Shown: positions 48,407 to 61,293, counted from the first letter of the stretch. The stretch is 64,000 nt of DNA from Monilinia fructicola (GCA_008692225.1 VICG01000002.1:450001-514000); one strand, 5' to 3'. Numbers and translations: made by a program. The notes: generated by a model from the sequence alone, not told the origin.

Positions 48407-49503
48407 GTTTGAGACTACCCCGTACTCCTTCGGTCGAAGGGCAGCAATCAAAACCTGAACAAAAGTGTGAGCAAAGCACAATGATACTGAAATGAACAAA
48501 AGGATCTCTCTATCCTTTCAATCAAGGAGGAAATGAAGACATTTAAATGGAATGTAGTACTGTAGAATGGAATGACAATAAAGATACTTGATCACGAGGT
48601 CTTACAAAGGGAAGAGAGGATCAATCAATGGATACAATAAATCAATACTTGTGCGATGAATGGATGGATGGATGGATGAGGTTGCGGGTGAGGAAAGAAA
48701 GAAAGAAAGACCTCATCTCGTGTTTCTGCGGTGGTCTTGGATCCATGCCAAGACTTTATCCTATGCCTTTTTAAGAATAGTGGTTTCAAAAAATGGCGGG
48801 GCGCGGGGTTGCATCATGTGCTCGTCTTACCAGTAGTTCTCTCGGAGAATTTTCTCTGTGCAGTTCAGATCATGAATCATGAGATCATGAGATCATGATT
48901 CATGATTCATGATTCATGATCAAGTGTGTCTGTTCACTGTCTACTGTCTATGTCTACTGTCCACTGTCCACGGTCCACGGGTGTTTGTTTCATTTGATCA
49001 ATTCTTCCTTTCATTGCTTATTAACATTGTCCGTCTCACCTTTCATCCCGTTCGTCCCGTTCGTCCCGTTCTCTTATGTGAATAGCATCATTTCCTATCA
49101 TGGTCTTATATTGAGGTTCCAGGTTGATATCAATCTCTGCCCAGGTGCTTCCCGATCATACATTCTTGGAGAAAGAAGCATGTTATACGAGGTCAACCTT
49201 ATGGATGGATGTTCATGAATGAATACTCTTCTCGCCTCGTCGACTCCGATACATGATGATAGGTATGTGGTTATAGCAACATGGAATTTTGAAAAAAAAA
49301 GTTATTATTCTCTCTCTGATGAGAAATGATCTTACATTCATTGGCTTCTGTCATTCAAAATAATTCTCCCAAGTATTGCTCCAACTAACTCCACGCAAAA
49401 CGCTAGTCATACATCCACCCAACACCAATTCCGCTTAACGTTCATAGAAACTGTCAAAAGAAAAGAATCCGATATCGTGTCGAGTGCCACATATCGAAAA
49501 TGT
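48407..49503. other. Intergenic region with short direct and palindromic repeats
   Basis: At 48870-48921 six copies of the palindromic unit (AT)CATGA(T)TC alternate; at 48912-48975 CTGTCTACTGTC/CACTGTCCAC units repeat; at 49047-49072 CCCGTTCGT repeats three times. No gene. Confidence 0.55.
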
Positions 49504-50053
49504 TCACAAGCCTGGGACTTGATGACCTATTTGCCATTCTTAGTGAGATTTTTGGAATGGTTTTACCATCATTACTTACGACCAAGAGGCTTGGCTCTTT
49601 TATAGATATTGTTCGCCTGTCCTTGTCGAACCTTCAAGGCTTTCGCTCTACATAACGGATCAGTGTCTCATTTTGATGTGCCTTCAAAGTTTGGATAACT
49701 CACTGTGCTTCCATCTCCATCTTGAGTTGTCTCATATGCTCTCTTGCTTCTGCCACTGCCTCTCTAGCATTAATCAATGCTCTATCGGCCTCTCTCTCCA
49801 TCTGTTCAGCGTTGATTATTCTCTGCTCAGCAGCTGCAATGATTGGATCTTGAGCATCTCGATTCTTATGTAGGAACCCGCGATTGCGAGTACCACTTTG
49901 CGAGGGAGTGGATGAGGCTGTAGACATGGAACGTTCGGATTGTGAGATAGACTCGGCACGGTTACGATGGAAAATGGACGAGCTGCGCTTTGGTGGCTCT
50001 TCCACAACTGGCTCCGGCTCATATTCTTCTTGGTGACGGCCGAAAAGAGGCAT
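49504..50053 (-). CDS. Small coiled-coil protein, three exons
   Basis: Exons 49704-50053, 49647-49580 and 49504-49538, 150 residues from the ATG at 50053. Introns have GTGAGT/GTAAGT donors and TAG/AAG acceptors and stay in phase. MPLFGRH begins a disordered Ser/Glu-rich half; the second half is a long amphipathic helix (AAEQRIINAEQMEREADRAL, REAVAEAREHMRQLKMEMEA), then QAKALKVRQGQANNIYKRAK. Similar small proteins occur in many ascomycetes without known function. The last exon is the least certain part. Confidence 0.65.
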
Positions 50054-51578
50054 GTTGATGGTTGTTTCGATTGCTTGATTCTGATTAAGTGTTCTGAGAT
50101 GAGAGGATTGTCTTGGAGTAGAACTTGACAAAAGCTTGTTGTGCAAATTTTTTGGATATTGAGGAGGTTCTAAGGATTATGAGCAGTCTCTTAATACTTA
50201 TTCCTTCATTTCACTCGTACCTTTTCCCATAATCTCATTTGATTTTGCTTCATGCCAAGTTTTCCCGAGGAAACAGGGGGTATCAAGATGACGTCAACTG
50301 AGCGACGTCAGAGATCATCCCATTTCTGTACGACATAACCAATTGTAGAGGACAATTGATAGGTTACCATATGGGGATGCTATCTATTGTGAATTGATCA
50401 AATGTTGTCATTCAACCATTGGTCATGGGAAGAGCCAAGCAATAGTGGTTCCAGGGTCCAACCGTCCTTGAACGTTACACCAAATGCTTGATATGTTATA
50501 ATTCAAAAAATCTCCGAGTATGACCAAACCTTTGGGGATATTTTGGAGGCCTTGAATGTACTTGAGGGGTTTCGATTTAAACCAGGCGTGTTGCAATTAA
50601 TCGTGACTGTCTAAGTCGGTTCCATGAAATGGCCAAATATTTAACATCTTGCCATAGGAGCTTAAGATATACATTAATGCCTCTATATATGTATGCTCCA
50701 AAACCATCTAGACTCTAGCTTAGCACGAGTTTGATCAGTGGGCCAATACGAGGAGATAGCAAGAGTGTATTCCTATCCTACATTCCGAATAACATCAACA
50801 ATAACAGATCTTGCTACCTCAGATTTACTGAATCATTTCAGCTGCGAGCTATCTAGGGGATCTCGGATTTTACTGATATCCACGGCTCGGTCGTTATTAA
50901 AAAACTTCCTTGTACAACCCCGTTTTCAACACTAAAGCTGATCATTCATTTGAAAATCGATCCCATGTTTAAGCGCTATACCACCTTGGACTATTCTTTC
51001 GATGCGATAAATAAATTCCCAAGGTCGTCAAGCTGTCAGGTAGTGTGGATCAGAGAAAACATCGGACATTCTAGTTGGTGGTTTGGGAGGTTTCGGCGAG
51101 TGTTCGATGCATGGGGGCTGAATATCTAGATATAACGTATACAAGCACAACAAAGCGCAAAGGAAGGATACTAGGCTCTGCGACAGCAAAATTGTTGGTC
51201 AAAATTGATATTCCAGTATGTTCAAATTCACAGCACATCGCCATCCTTTCTTATCACGTCTGAAGTGTTTCCATGGGAACTGGGGGATCGATCATCATCG
51301 ATGTTCTATTCTTTGCCCTGTCATAAATTTGTGAGTCTATGCTTTGATATGCTATTTTTGTCCATATTTTTGACCTCTGCACAGACTGGAATGTACGCAC
51401 TCAATCACAATGTCACTATGGAGCTATTGCATGAAAATGAACGATATCATGATATTAAAAGACTAATAACTAATCATTCAATTTCGGTGCATTAAAACTT
51501 TTCCGTGCCTTGAGCATAAACCGCCCACCGTAACCTATTCCCCTCTCCATTTTTCATTTCATTATTCCCCAGTTGCAA
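50054..51578. other. Intergenic, no gene seen
   Basis: About 1.5 kb of normal composition with only short unrelated frames. No recognisable domain, RNA or repeat. Confidence 0.5.
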
Positions 51579-52685
51579 TTATTGATCCATGACCAAAACG
51601 CTTCTGAACCTAACATTTCCGCTCAACATATGATCATATGCCTTTTGTACATCCTTCAATGGGAACTTCTCGATCAAGCAGTGAACATTTTGCAGCTGTG
51701 TAAACTCAATTGCCTCCTCACTGTCCAAAGCATGACCAGATGGGAAACCACAAACGGAAGCCATCTTAACGATGAGATCCGCCGAGTTAATCTCCACGTT
51801 GCCACAAGGGGACAAGATCAACAATTTACCTCCACTTGCTAATCCGGCTGTCAATGGGGAAATAGCCTTGGGGTTAGGAGCTGTGCAGACAATCAATGCT
51901 GCTCCTCCCAACTCCGTCAACTTCTTAACAGCATCGTCCTTGGATGTATCGATATACTCATGAGCACCGAGCTTATGAGCGAAATCTCTCTTCTTGTCGC
52001 CTCCACTGATAGCCACAACCTTGAATCCCATCTTGGCAGCATATTGCACAGCCAAATGTCCCAATCCACCCAATCCTTGAACAGCAACTACTTCTCCAGG
52101 CGTAATTTTGCAATTTTCTCATGCTGTTGAAAACAGTGATACCCGCGCACAAAATTGGTGCATATTCATAAGGATCGACATCTACGGGAACACGAACGAC
52201 GGCTTCGCTTCTCAGGTGGACATATTCGGCGAATCCTCCATCGCGGGTAACACCATTGATGGCACCATTAGCGCACATTTGGCTGTAAGACTAGGGCGTC
52301 AGTATGGCTCACCAAGAACAGTGTTGGGAGGAGAATGGAGAAATCAAGAACAAGGATGAACGTACAATTGGCCGCGATTACATTGTTTACAAGTACCGTC
52401 ATGACCTCCGTGCCAAGGACCACCAACTCTCTCACCAACCTTCCATTTCTCAACGCCGGGTCCTACGGCAGCAACATTACCGATAATTTCGTGGCCGGGG
52501 ATGATGGGAAAACCATTTCCGAAAGCTCCGTTTTGAACGACAGCGTCCGAGTGGCAGACACCACAAGCGATGACTTTGACGAGAATCTCATTTGCTTTTG
52601 GTTCTCGAAGCTCGATATCCTTAATAACGAAAGGGGTATCGGCCTTTTCGAAGACGGCGGCTTTGTAGGTTTTGGGAAGAGACAT
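51579..52685 (-). CDS. Zinc alcohol dehydrogenase (yeast ADH1-like), one frameshift
   Basis: Exon 1 52366-52685 and exon 2 51579-52282, intron 83 nt with GTACGT and ACAG. The catalytic zinc ligands are present: CGVCHSD, GHE in FPIIPGHEIIG, and the later Cys in APILCAGITV. The structural zinc site is CKQC...QMC. The Rossmann fold has GLGGLGHLAVQYA. The enzyme interconverts alcohols and aldehydes with NAD(H) in the cytosol. The frame breaks at 52105-52113, between MRKL and ITPGEVVAV, by one surplus base; without it there are 340 residues, the usual length. Everything else is well conserved, so a sequence error is likelier than a dead gene. Confidence 0.92.
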
Positions 52686-53963
52686 GTTGGAGATGAGTGA
52701 GTGATTGGGCTGTGGTTGGAGATGGCTTGGGAGGTTTGTTATGGTATTCGTTCGTATGCTTGGGTTTGGGGATTCGAGAGGGGTTATAAGTCTTTATGAG
52801 AGGGAAGAATTAGATAATATACGGGGTGTTTTGGAGGAATGTGGACAGGGATAGACAATGGAATGAGCTACCCCGCTGGCTGTAAGATGACCATACAATA
52901 CAGTACAGTAGCTGCACTCGGAATACATCCGTTGTGGGTGCGGGGTTAAGATATCTGCTTAGTCTGCATTTTGCATCAAAACGGTAGCCACATTACATCA
53001 TATTGACTAATCAGAAGTCAAAACCCCGCTGGGGTGGAATAGCTTTCGGCGATAACAAAACCTTCTAGAGGAATGTTAGGCGATGACAGGAGTTGAAGAT
53101 TTAGAGTTCATGACAGCATTACAGATGTAAAGTTTAGTGCTGGATAAAGCTAATAAGAGAACGGATCTGGGCCCCCCGCAAAAGGACCCTTGAGACTATC
53201 TGGAGACTTCATTGGCTGGGGTTAATAAGGTTCATCAATGCCACATGAATAAACCTCGTACTCGCATCAATCGGGTTATCATCGGACGGAGATAGTGAGT
53301 GCCTTGCAGATCTATAATAAGCTTTTAAGTGGAGGGATAACCTTACTCACAGCCGATATAACCTTAACTTTACATTCGATCCCTCTGGACCCTACAGTAC
53401 GAATGAGGGTTGAGTCGAAGGATGGGGGCTTGTCAAACATATTTGTTGGATTCGTTACTGTGATACTTCTCTTGCTACCGCCGATAGATCATGAAGATTC
53501 CATTGAAGATCGCGATGTTTACCCAGAGATTCGCAAGTGCTCATTTGGACACGCTGCCGTTGTATCCTTTGTTCAGGAGAAGTCTCCTTGCAATACCTCG
53601 ACATCTCAAGTAATCAAATAATCAATGATCACGATGGTAGAGATGATAGTTTCATCACCTACACAAAACTGTTTGTACAGCTCAAATTTTGGGTTTCAGA
53701 GTATGGTGCACCAGGGGGTTTGCTGATACGACTGTGCAAAAAACGTGAGGAATGGTAGAATGGAAAATCACGATTGAAGATACTACCACATTCCATCCAA
53801 ATATCTGATTTGTTTGTCAATCGTACAAACCTCCCCTGCACAAAGCCACAATCAAGAGTTACATCCAGATACTTCTTCCAAAATTGGACAATTGCAGATT
53901 TCCCCTCATCTCAGCCTTTCAGATGCCGACGATAAGAAAAATTATAAATTAACGTCGCGCAAT
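52686..53963. other. Intergenic region between divergent ADH and MATE genes
   Basis: A promoter region for both genes. The frame at 53295-53621 lacks domains. No repeats noticed. Confidence 0.5.
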
Positions 53964-55814
53964 ATGTCTCGTTCGCCATTCTCTTCTAACATAAGATACG
54001 AGATGGTGCCGACGAAAGATGATGATATCATTGCTGCGGCCACCGAGGGAGTGGGTGATGAGCCCGAGGAGGTGCCACGCGAAGAACAAGAACGCCAAGG
54101 TATCACGAGATGTACGTCTAGATGGAGCAGTATCAAATGGAGAAGCGTTTTCGATCGACAGACGTTCGCTGACCTACCCTCTATCCCACAGTAAGTGCTA
54201 ACACCCCACAGCTACCCAGGATCTCTCTTTTTCAACGTCGGAGCTTTCGTCCTCCCAGCTCTCTATTCCACCCTCAGTAAGCTATGGGTAGCCAAGATCG
54301 ATTCTAGTCGAGTAGTTACCACAGATGTATACACTTACATCGGCGTAATTGTCGAAGTACTCAACGAAGGGCTTCCTCGCGCCGTCTGGGTCATCATAGC
54401 GGATGAATCAAACCGCAGTGTTCATTCCCGGTTGACTCTTACCTACACCCTCATATCCTTCCAAATTCTCCTCGGTGCCCTTCTCATGATTATCTTCCTC
54501 TCTAGTGCCGAACATCTCGCCGCAGCATTCGTACCAGAAGTAGTGAGGGAGGCCAGTCTTACATATGTGAGGATATCATCAGTACAAGCGCTGTCTAGTG
54601 CGATGAGTACCGCAGTCGCAAACTCAACGAGGGCATTAGATCACCCCGATGTACCCCTGTTGATCAGTTCCGTGCAGTTTCGCAATCAACATTCTACTAG
54701 ACTTGCTCATCATCTCCAAATTCCACGTGGGATCCTACACACCGACGGTTAACACCCAAGCCGTGATTCGAATGGCGTGTGATCTTGCATCCGCGGGATG
54801 TGGACTCGCATATTTCCTCCACCTTGCTTTCCAAATCCCACGCCCCACTGCCCCCCCAATATCCACCCCTCCACATGGAACAGCCTCCCCCTCATCTCCA
54901 ACGCCATCCCCACCTGAATCGGCATCATCACCCGAGGTCGAGCCCAAACCCCAAATTACTTTCGCAGCACTGAAAACTCTCGTTCGGCCAGGGAAATGGA
55001 CATTCCTTGAGTCCGCTCTGCGCAACGCAATCTACTTATGGTTGATTCATGGCATCGTGTCGATGGGCTTGGATTACGCTACTGCGTGGGGTGTATTTAA
55101 TAATATCCGATGGGGTATCGTCATGGTGCCTGTGAACGCACTGGAGGCTTCGACGTCGACATTTGTGGGGCATGCGTGGGGTGCTTGGAGGAAGGATGTT
55201 GGGATTGCAGTGAGGAAGCCGAAGGCCAAGAGGGGCGATATCTTGAGTACGTATCATTTCTCTAGATAGATAGATGGAGAGAGAGAAGGGAAGGGAAGGG
55301 AAGGGAAGGGAAGGGAAGGGAAAGGGAAGGCGGGAAAAGAGTAAACGCTAAATGCCAGATCCTCGCAGAAATCATCCACTACGCCCTCATATCCTGCCTC
55401 ACAGCCCTCCTCATCGAAGTCACATTCTGCATCTTCCTCTCCCTCTGGGGCATCCAAAAATTCTCCCTCTACCTTTCCGAATCCAGCGCCGTGGCCGCCA
55501 TCACAGAACACATGTGGCGCACCATAGACTGGTGTTACGTTTTCTACGCCCTGACCACGCAACTTGCCGCCATTCTCCTCGCCACGGTCCCGAGGTGGTA
55601 TTTCGTGCAGAGTCTCGGCAGCAATCTGCTGTGGATGTTGCCTTGGGCTGTGGCGGTGGGTAGGATTCGCATGACAGCTGAGAATGCGTGGACGTTTCAC
55701 GGGGTGATTTTTGGGGGCGCGCTGGTCTTTGACTTTGTGAATGTGGGCGTGGTTTTGGGCTGGTGGCTTTGGGCACTGCGGAGGGGGAAGTTGGTGCTGG
55801 GTGTGGTGAAGTGA
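53964..55814 (+). CDS. MATE-family efflux transporter, one frameshift
   Basis: Exons 53964-54099, 54220-55246 and 55369-55814. The first intron (120 nt, GTATCA...GCTAAC...CCAG) joins ERQ to [20 protein letters not shown]; the second contains a GGGAA microsatellite. The MATE character shows in [34 protein letters not shown] and, late, [20 protein letters not shown]. Fungal members export organic cations or metabolites, usually by proton or sodium antiport. One extra base in the TTT near 54680 breaks the frame between SSVQF and [11 protein letters not shown]; without it the protein has 535 residues. The start is the first in-frame ATG; an upstream exon is possible. Confidence 0.85.
55277..55330. 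repeat. GGGAA microsatellite inside a MATE intron
   Basis: About nine AAGGG units in tandem within the second intron of the MATE gene. Confidence 0.85.
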
Positions 55815-56533
55815 AGTGAGGTGAGGTGAGGTGAGGTGATTTTATGAAATCCTAGTTTTGCATGAGGAGTGCCGGAAGTGTTGATCTACACGGGCGTTGA
55901 TTTTAACTCAAACTATTCATCGATTGTCTAGCCAAAGTAACCGGGTGTCGCCGCCATGATATTTCCATTTCAAGCATCAATACCCAAGCATGCTCGTGCC
56001 GCCAAAGAGCAAGCGACGATGATGTCCTGACACATATCACAGAGTGGTGAACTACAAAAAAAGATATCCTATTTCTGCCATTCTCAAGTTGTAGGCTTCT
56101 TCGGGTAGTTTGAGTGACAAGCAAACTGTCGGAGATCAATCTACGGGATTTGCGTCATTGCAGGATTGCACCGGCCGATCATGGGGTGGTATCTCGGCCT
56201 GTGGACGATATACGTCCCGGAGTGAGCAATGTACAGAATATATCCCTAAGCGTAATGATCTTCACACTCAATGCTCATTTTCCAGAAAGCGCGGACCGTG
56301 GAAAGACCATTTCATCCAGCTTGTCTCGAAGCCTAAAAACATGCATCTCATCTTCCCCACAGCCCACTACCATGCACGACCCAATTCCATGGCACGAGGC
56401 CGATTTCGTAAACACCAAACACACGTCTTTTGACCGACCGATATCGCCAACGATGCAGCTGGGGCTTGGGATCCAACGAGCCATTCGATCGTGAAGGGGA
56501 CTGCTATCAACTCTATCTATGATGGTCATCTTC
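55815..56533. other. Intergenic region between convergent MATE and P450 genes
   Basis: A GTGAG repeat at 55808-55838 opens it. No gene is supported. Confidence 0.5.
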
Positions 56534-58678
56534 TCAAGAAGCCCAACGATCACGCTGCACGCGGACCTTGACCGTCGACCGATTAAACGCATTTCCACGA
56601 TCTACCCACTCCACGCTGCTGGCATCTGTTTCGTAGAGCTCCATCTCGAAGCGGGAGAAGAGCAGCGCGAGGATGATGTACATCTCTGCATTGGCAAGAC
56701 TGGGAATTTCGTTCAGCTACATGGCACATTTTGACCTCGAGAATGGGGGGGGGGGGGGTAACTTACTTCATCCCGAGACATATCCTCGAGCCCTTACTAT
56801 AGGGAACGAAAAACTTCTCGAGTACTTTGTCGTGGTCGTTGAGCCATCTTTCCGGGTCGAACGTCTCGGGTGCGGGGAAGATAGCGGGGTTGTGATGGAC
56901 TGAATGTATTGTTTCCGAGATGACAGTCTGTTTCCGTGGCGTGCGCGTTAGAGACGTGTTTCGTGATTGGTGCATGGGGACAGGGAACTCTTGCTTGGAT
57001 TTTATACTCACGCCAGCGGGTATGTAATGGGCACCGATGGTCACACCTCCGTCGGGCACGATGCGGGGGAAGAGACCTGGGGCTAAAGTGTATATCCGCA
57101 TGGTTTCTTTGAGGACCGCTGTCTGGATCCAAGTGTCAGTGAATGGAACTTGACTCTTGGGGTTTCCATGTGAAGAATCTTTCGTGGGAAATGGGGAAAG
57201 CGCACCAGATATGGCAACCTCTGCACCAGTCTATAATCGAAGCTTTCTTGTGATGTGATACCATTGTCTTGGAGTTCCGTCAACAGCCTCGAAGATACTG
57301 CAGGTGAAGAGAGAATATAGTATAAAGCATTTGCCATAGTATTTCCCGCAGAATCCGTCCCCGCAATTACAAACATGAACGCCTCATCTACCAGCTCGGG
57401 AACAGTGCTCGGGGAGGGATCATAGTCAGTACTAGGTGCAAGGATGAGATCGAACAGCGTATTTGTCAAAGGGTCATTGTTGGCGGCTTTGCCGGAGGCT
57501 TGGCGGTTAATTGACAGTTCGGCCCATTTCTCGCAATTCTGGAAGATCACTTGATTAGTCTGAAGTACAAAGCGAAGGGGCACAGGTAGAGAAGGACGAT
57601 GGATGAAAATAGGTGCATTATGTTTACATCTCTGAAATTTTTGAACCCGGGAACTGCTTTTTTGGGCTAGTGATTGAGGCATGTTTAATGCTAACCACGA
57701 AATAATTGGAAATGACTTGACTGCGGTGAGAAAACCAAAGTCAGCGAGAGAGGCTTTCCGTATTAATGAGACTTACTCATCCATATATGGCTCAGGAAGG
57801 CATCGATACTTTTCAGTAACTCCGGGTGTTCCTCCTGTGAGCCTATAAAGTCTTGAGATTGGCCGAATAGCGTTTTGAATAGAACTTCAGCCTATGAATC
57901 CAAGTCAGCATCTTATCTCATGATAGAAAGAGAGATGACGTGTGGAGGCTTGGTTATAATGAAAGTACAGGAATAACGGACAGAAAATGAGCGGCAAAGC
58001 CGATGCATATCAATAGGTCTTTGTTGTCTTCCACGCTCAGCCATACATTTAGCCGCTTTCTGAGCAATGGCGAGGACCTTTGGCGCCATCATGTCTGTGG
58101 CCTTTGTTGAGAATAAAGGGCTGACCTTTTGTCGTCGTATACGATGATCTTGTGGGTCTAGCACGGCGAGAAGTGACTCGGACATACTTATGGACTTAAA
58201 AAACCCGGGGTCTTTTAGATAATCCGTCTTGTTGTGGAAGATTCTATCGTGCTTCAACATTCACATACGAAGCCTTCGCCTTGACAGGTACTCACTTTGA
58301 GTAGAACTCCGGATCGTTGACATGCACATGATTGGGGGAAATGCGAATGACTGGAGAATCTGAACGATGGTGGATTAGCCACATGAGAGCACTGATAAGT
58401 CTACGCAGTAAGTCTTGAATAAACTAACTATATCTTGTATGCAGTTGCGGGAATCTTTTGATGTATGTTCCATCGCGAATGACGTTATAATAGAACTCAT
58501 ACCAGAAGGTGGCGGCTGCCAACCGTGGTCCAGGGATTTTGGACAGGGAATGAAAATACAGCCGTTTCAAGAAGCAATGAAGAGAGGCAAAACCAACAAT
58601 AATTGTGATTGTCTGTAAAGCTAAGATAGCTCGTGATGAAATGGAACAACCCAGGAGTAGATGTTGAGTGGTTTCCAT
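56534..58678 (-). CDS. Cytochrome P450 monooxygenase, nine exons
   Basis: Exons 58429-58678, 58296-58359, 57982-58243, 57777-57891, 57628-57720, 57206-57549, 57012-57122, 56767-56927 and 56534-56699 join in phase to 521 residues. A membrane anchor (about residues 18-38) precedes the KIPGPRLA hinge. Helix I reads FVIAGTDSAGNT, the ExxR is KETMR, the PERF-like block is ETFDPERWL, and the heme loop is VPYSKGSRICLG. Splicing at 56767/56699 yields GMNLANAEMY, the family's usual continuation. It hydroxylates a small molecule at the ER with NADPH-P450 reductase; the long intron count fits secondary-metabolism or fatty-acid/terpene P450s, substrate unknown. The exon 5/6 junction is the weakest. No frame damage. 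Convergent with the MATE gene. Confidence 0.92.
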
Positions 58679-59743
58679 TCTGTGAAATCGGAGTAAGAAA
58701 TGGCAAAGTTCTATTCTAGCAATAAGAGCAAGTGTTGACCGAGTGAGGATGTAGTTTATCAGGTTGGAAACGAGACTATGGCTCATCCCCGATGTAACAC
58801 GTCGAGAGAACATTCATCTCAACTGTCCCACGTTCAAGGTTAAACAGACTGTTCTCGGGACCACGAATTATTGTAGGAAAGAGTACACTGTACCCATAAG
58901 GGTCTACCCGGCTGTATTCTCTTTGATACGAGACGGTCGAAAATGACGGTTATCTATCTGGTGCTCCAGTTGAGATATTTAAACCCTTTCCCATATTCAG
59001 CTAGATTGCTTCGTTACGATAATTCATCGAATTCATCGAATTCGTTGAATCGAGTGGAAAGGAAGAGAAATGTTGGAAGAACATGACCTGACCGCTCTTT
59101 CAGTACATCATCTGGGAAGGAGGGCATCTAGATTGATTGATCTTATGTTCACCATAAGGATCCTCAAAAATAGAACAATATGTCTCATCAAGTAGATACA
59201 CCAATACATGAAACGATTTCCAACTTCGAAATCACTCTATGACTATGAGTCTTTACATCTCCAGAGCTACTGGTGGTCATATTTATGTTCCAAGCGAATT
59301 TCCACCAGAGTTAGTCTACAGATCTAATAGACTGAACTCATATGACGGTATGTAGGTCGGATGGACGTCCATCCGACCTATATACCTTATAGCACAGGTT
59401 CTGGAAAATAATCTCCAACGCAAATCCACCCGACGTTTTACCGATTGCCGACTTCATATGAGCTCAAATGGACGTCCATCCGATCACTTCTCTGTACTTC
59501 CATGCGTTTGCTAACCTAGTAATAAAACAAATGCTACCTAAACGCCTACTTAGCAAATGAAAACCCCAAAATGTAAAGGACAAAAAGGGAAAAGTCGAGC
59601 CGCTTCAAAGCTTCCACCCCACATACCACCAAGCAACCCTTTTCCTCCCTCGCACACCAAAAATCGCATCATTTCTCTCCTCCACTCGAAAAACCACCAA
59701 AAAATTGAAATGTATCATGAAATTCATAGAATTCTTGATTGAA
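58679..59743. other. Intergenic region with a 28-bp perfect palindrome
   Basis: The palindrome is at 59353-59380; its core (ATGGACGTCCATCCGA) recurs at 59468-59483. ATTCATCGAATTCATCGAATTCGTTGAATCGA repeats occur at 59021-59051. No gene. Confidence 0.5.
59353..59380. repeat. Perfect 28-bp palindrome
   Basis: TAGGTCGGATGGAC followed immediately by its exact reverse complement. A partial copy of the centre lies 115 bp downstream. Confidence 0.95.
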
Positions 59744-59829
59744 CTCTCTGACGGGGAGTCGAACCCCGGTCTCCCGCGCTTTGCCGTGTGAATGACAAGC
59801 GGAAATCATGACCGTTAGACCATCAAAGA
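59744..59829 (-). tRNA. tRNA-Asp (GUC) with 14-nt intron
   Basis: On the minus strand TCTTTGA pairs with TCAGAGA as acceptor stem (one G-T pair), the D arm is present, and CCGGGGTTCGACTCCCCG gives a perfect T arm. The anticodon arm is TCCGC-TTGTCA ... C-GCGGG with anticodon GTC at 59794-59796. The 14 nt TTCACACGGCAAAG (59779-59792) interrupt it directly after position 37, the canonical tRNA intron site. Removing them gives a 72-nt tRNA with loop TTGTCAC, like normal tRNA-Asp. Confidence 0.93.
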
Positions 59830-61293
59830 TGTTGTTTTTGTTGCGGTGGGGTCGTAAAATTAAATATATAAATAATAAATTCTTTCGCCCCGCCATCTCA
59901 ACTTCTACACCCGACGCTAACGTGAAGCACTAGAAAACATTCTTGGCGTACGTTCTTTAAGGACCGAATTAAAATAATTGAATTTCTATAACGAGAGAAG
60001 GATAAAATCCATTGGATTCCGTTTTTGGTTTAATTGGATTATGGTTATGGTGTATATCCTATATCATATATATTATATATATTATATTGAATAATATATA
60101 ATATCATCCTACACTAGGATAACAATTCCTCTCCTCGAGTATATATGCTTCTATACATATGACGAATAGAGAAAGCAGAGAAAAAAGTAATATATATTAC
60201 ATCCCTTAATTAATCCTCAAGTATTCATGAGTTGTCTTAATGATCTTATCAAAAACTAAGGGGAAAAGGGAGATATATATCATACCCTTCAACTCTGTAT
60301 ATCTCACCTGGGTATACTCCGACGCATCGTACCCCCTTTCTCCAATCCTATGCGAGCGATACCCTGGAATTGATTGCATCTGCTTAAGTTATATCTCTTT
60401 GTGTATCCAGAACGTTGCTATTCACAAGTGCCATACCTGCGCTTTGCGCTATAGACCAATGTAAGCCAAGATGAACGTCTATCCAATCTACATACCCGTC
60501 ATGTAGAAGTACACTTTATGAGAATGTAATCTGAATCCCAAGAAGAAGATCAATGACGATATCAAGATCATTATAAAATGAACGGATATCATACTCATCT
60601 AAAGGATTCAACGTGGGGAAATTTCTCCCGGTGCATATACGCATGCTCAATACAAGCTTCTTGTTCGTGGGGATAATATACGAGACGGATTTGATCGAAG
60701 AGCGGAGATATATGTGGATGATCATATTATAAACAGAGGAGATTGAGGGATTGTTGGTTATCTACTGTTGATTATGGCTAGGGGCAAGCAAGAGAGGTGG
60801 AAGTTCTGGATTATTATAGTTTGAGGAATCGGAGTTACAGAATGGGAGTGGACGATGGGGCTGATGCATCGTAATCAACAACTACCTACCTTATAAAGCC
60901 TCGTATGATGATCACGACTATTGAAGACCTATGGAGTAGTGGGACTACATATGTATATAGAATATCCTGTAGATTTAAATCGCATTCTCTGGATTGGGTA
61001 ATCAAGTAAGTGATGAGGACATATGCAGGTATAACAAGGTGTCATGTGCCATGAATCTTTCTCATTATGCTATACTGTAGATACATTGGATATGCTCCCT
61101 GAGTCAACACATCACATCTTAAAGCTATCATCCATCTACCGTTGACCAACACACAAATATACACCTCTTCCAAACCCATGCCTGGACATTGTTTCCAATC
61201 TGGATCATATTTACTCCCAAGCTCCCCATCCAGCCCTTCACTCCATCTCCCAATAACCCATCCCATCAAACCTTCAATCTTCTAGCCCTTTCT
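59830..61293. other. Intergenic, no gene seen
   Basis: AT-rich near 60040-60110 (ATATATTATAT runs), otherwise ordinary. Short frames lack domains. Confidence 0.5.

Noticed and set aside
53295..53621. 108-codon frame upstream of the MATE gene
   Set aside because: No ATG-supported start, domain or splice structure; probably chance.
54191..54211. Apparent 21-nt micro-intron (GTAAGTGCTAACACCCCACAG) in the MATE gene
   Set aside because: It has donor, branch and acceptor look-alikes, but a normal 120-nt intron at 54100-54219 uses the same CTAAC branch and keeps the phase, removing the in-frame stop.
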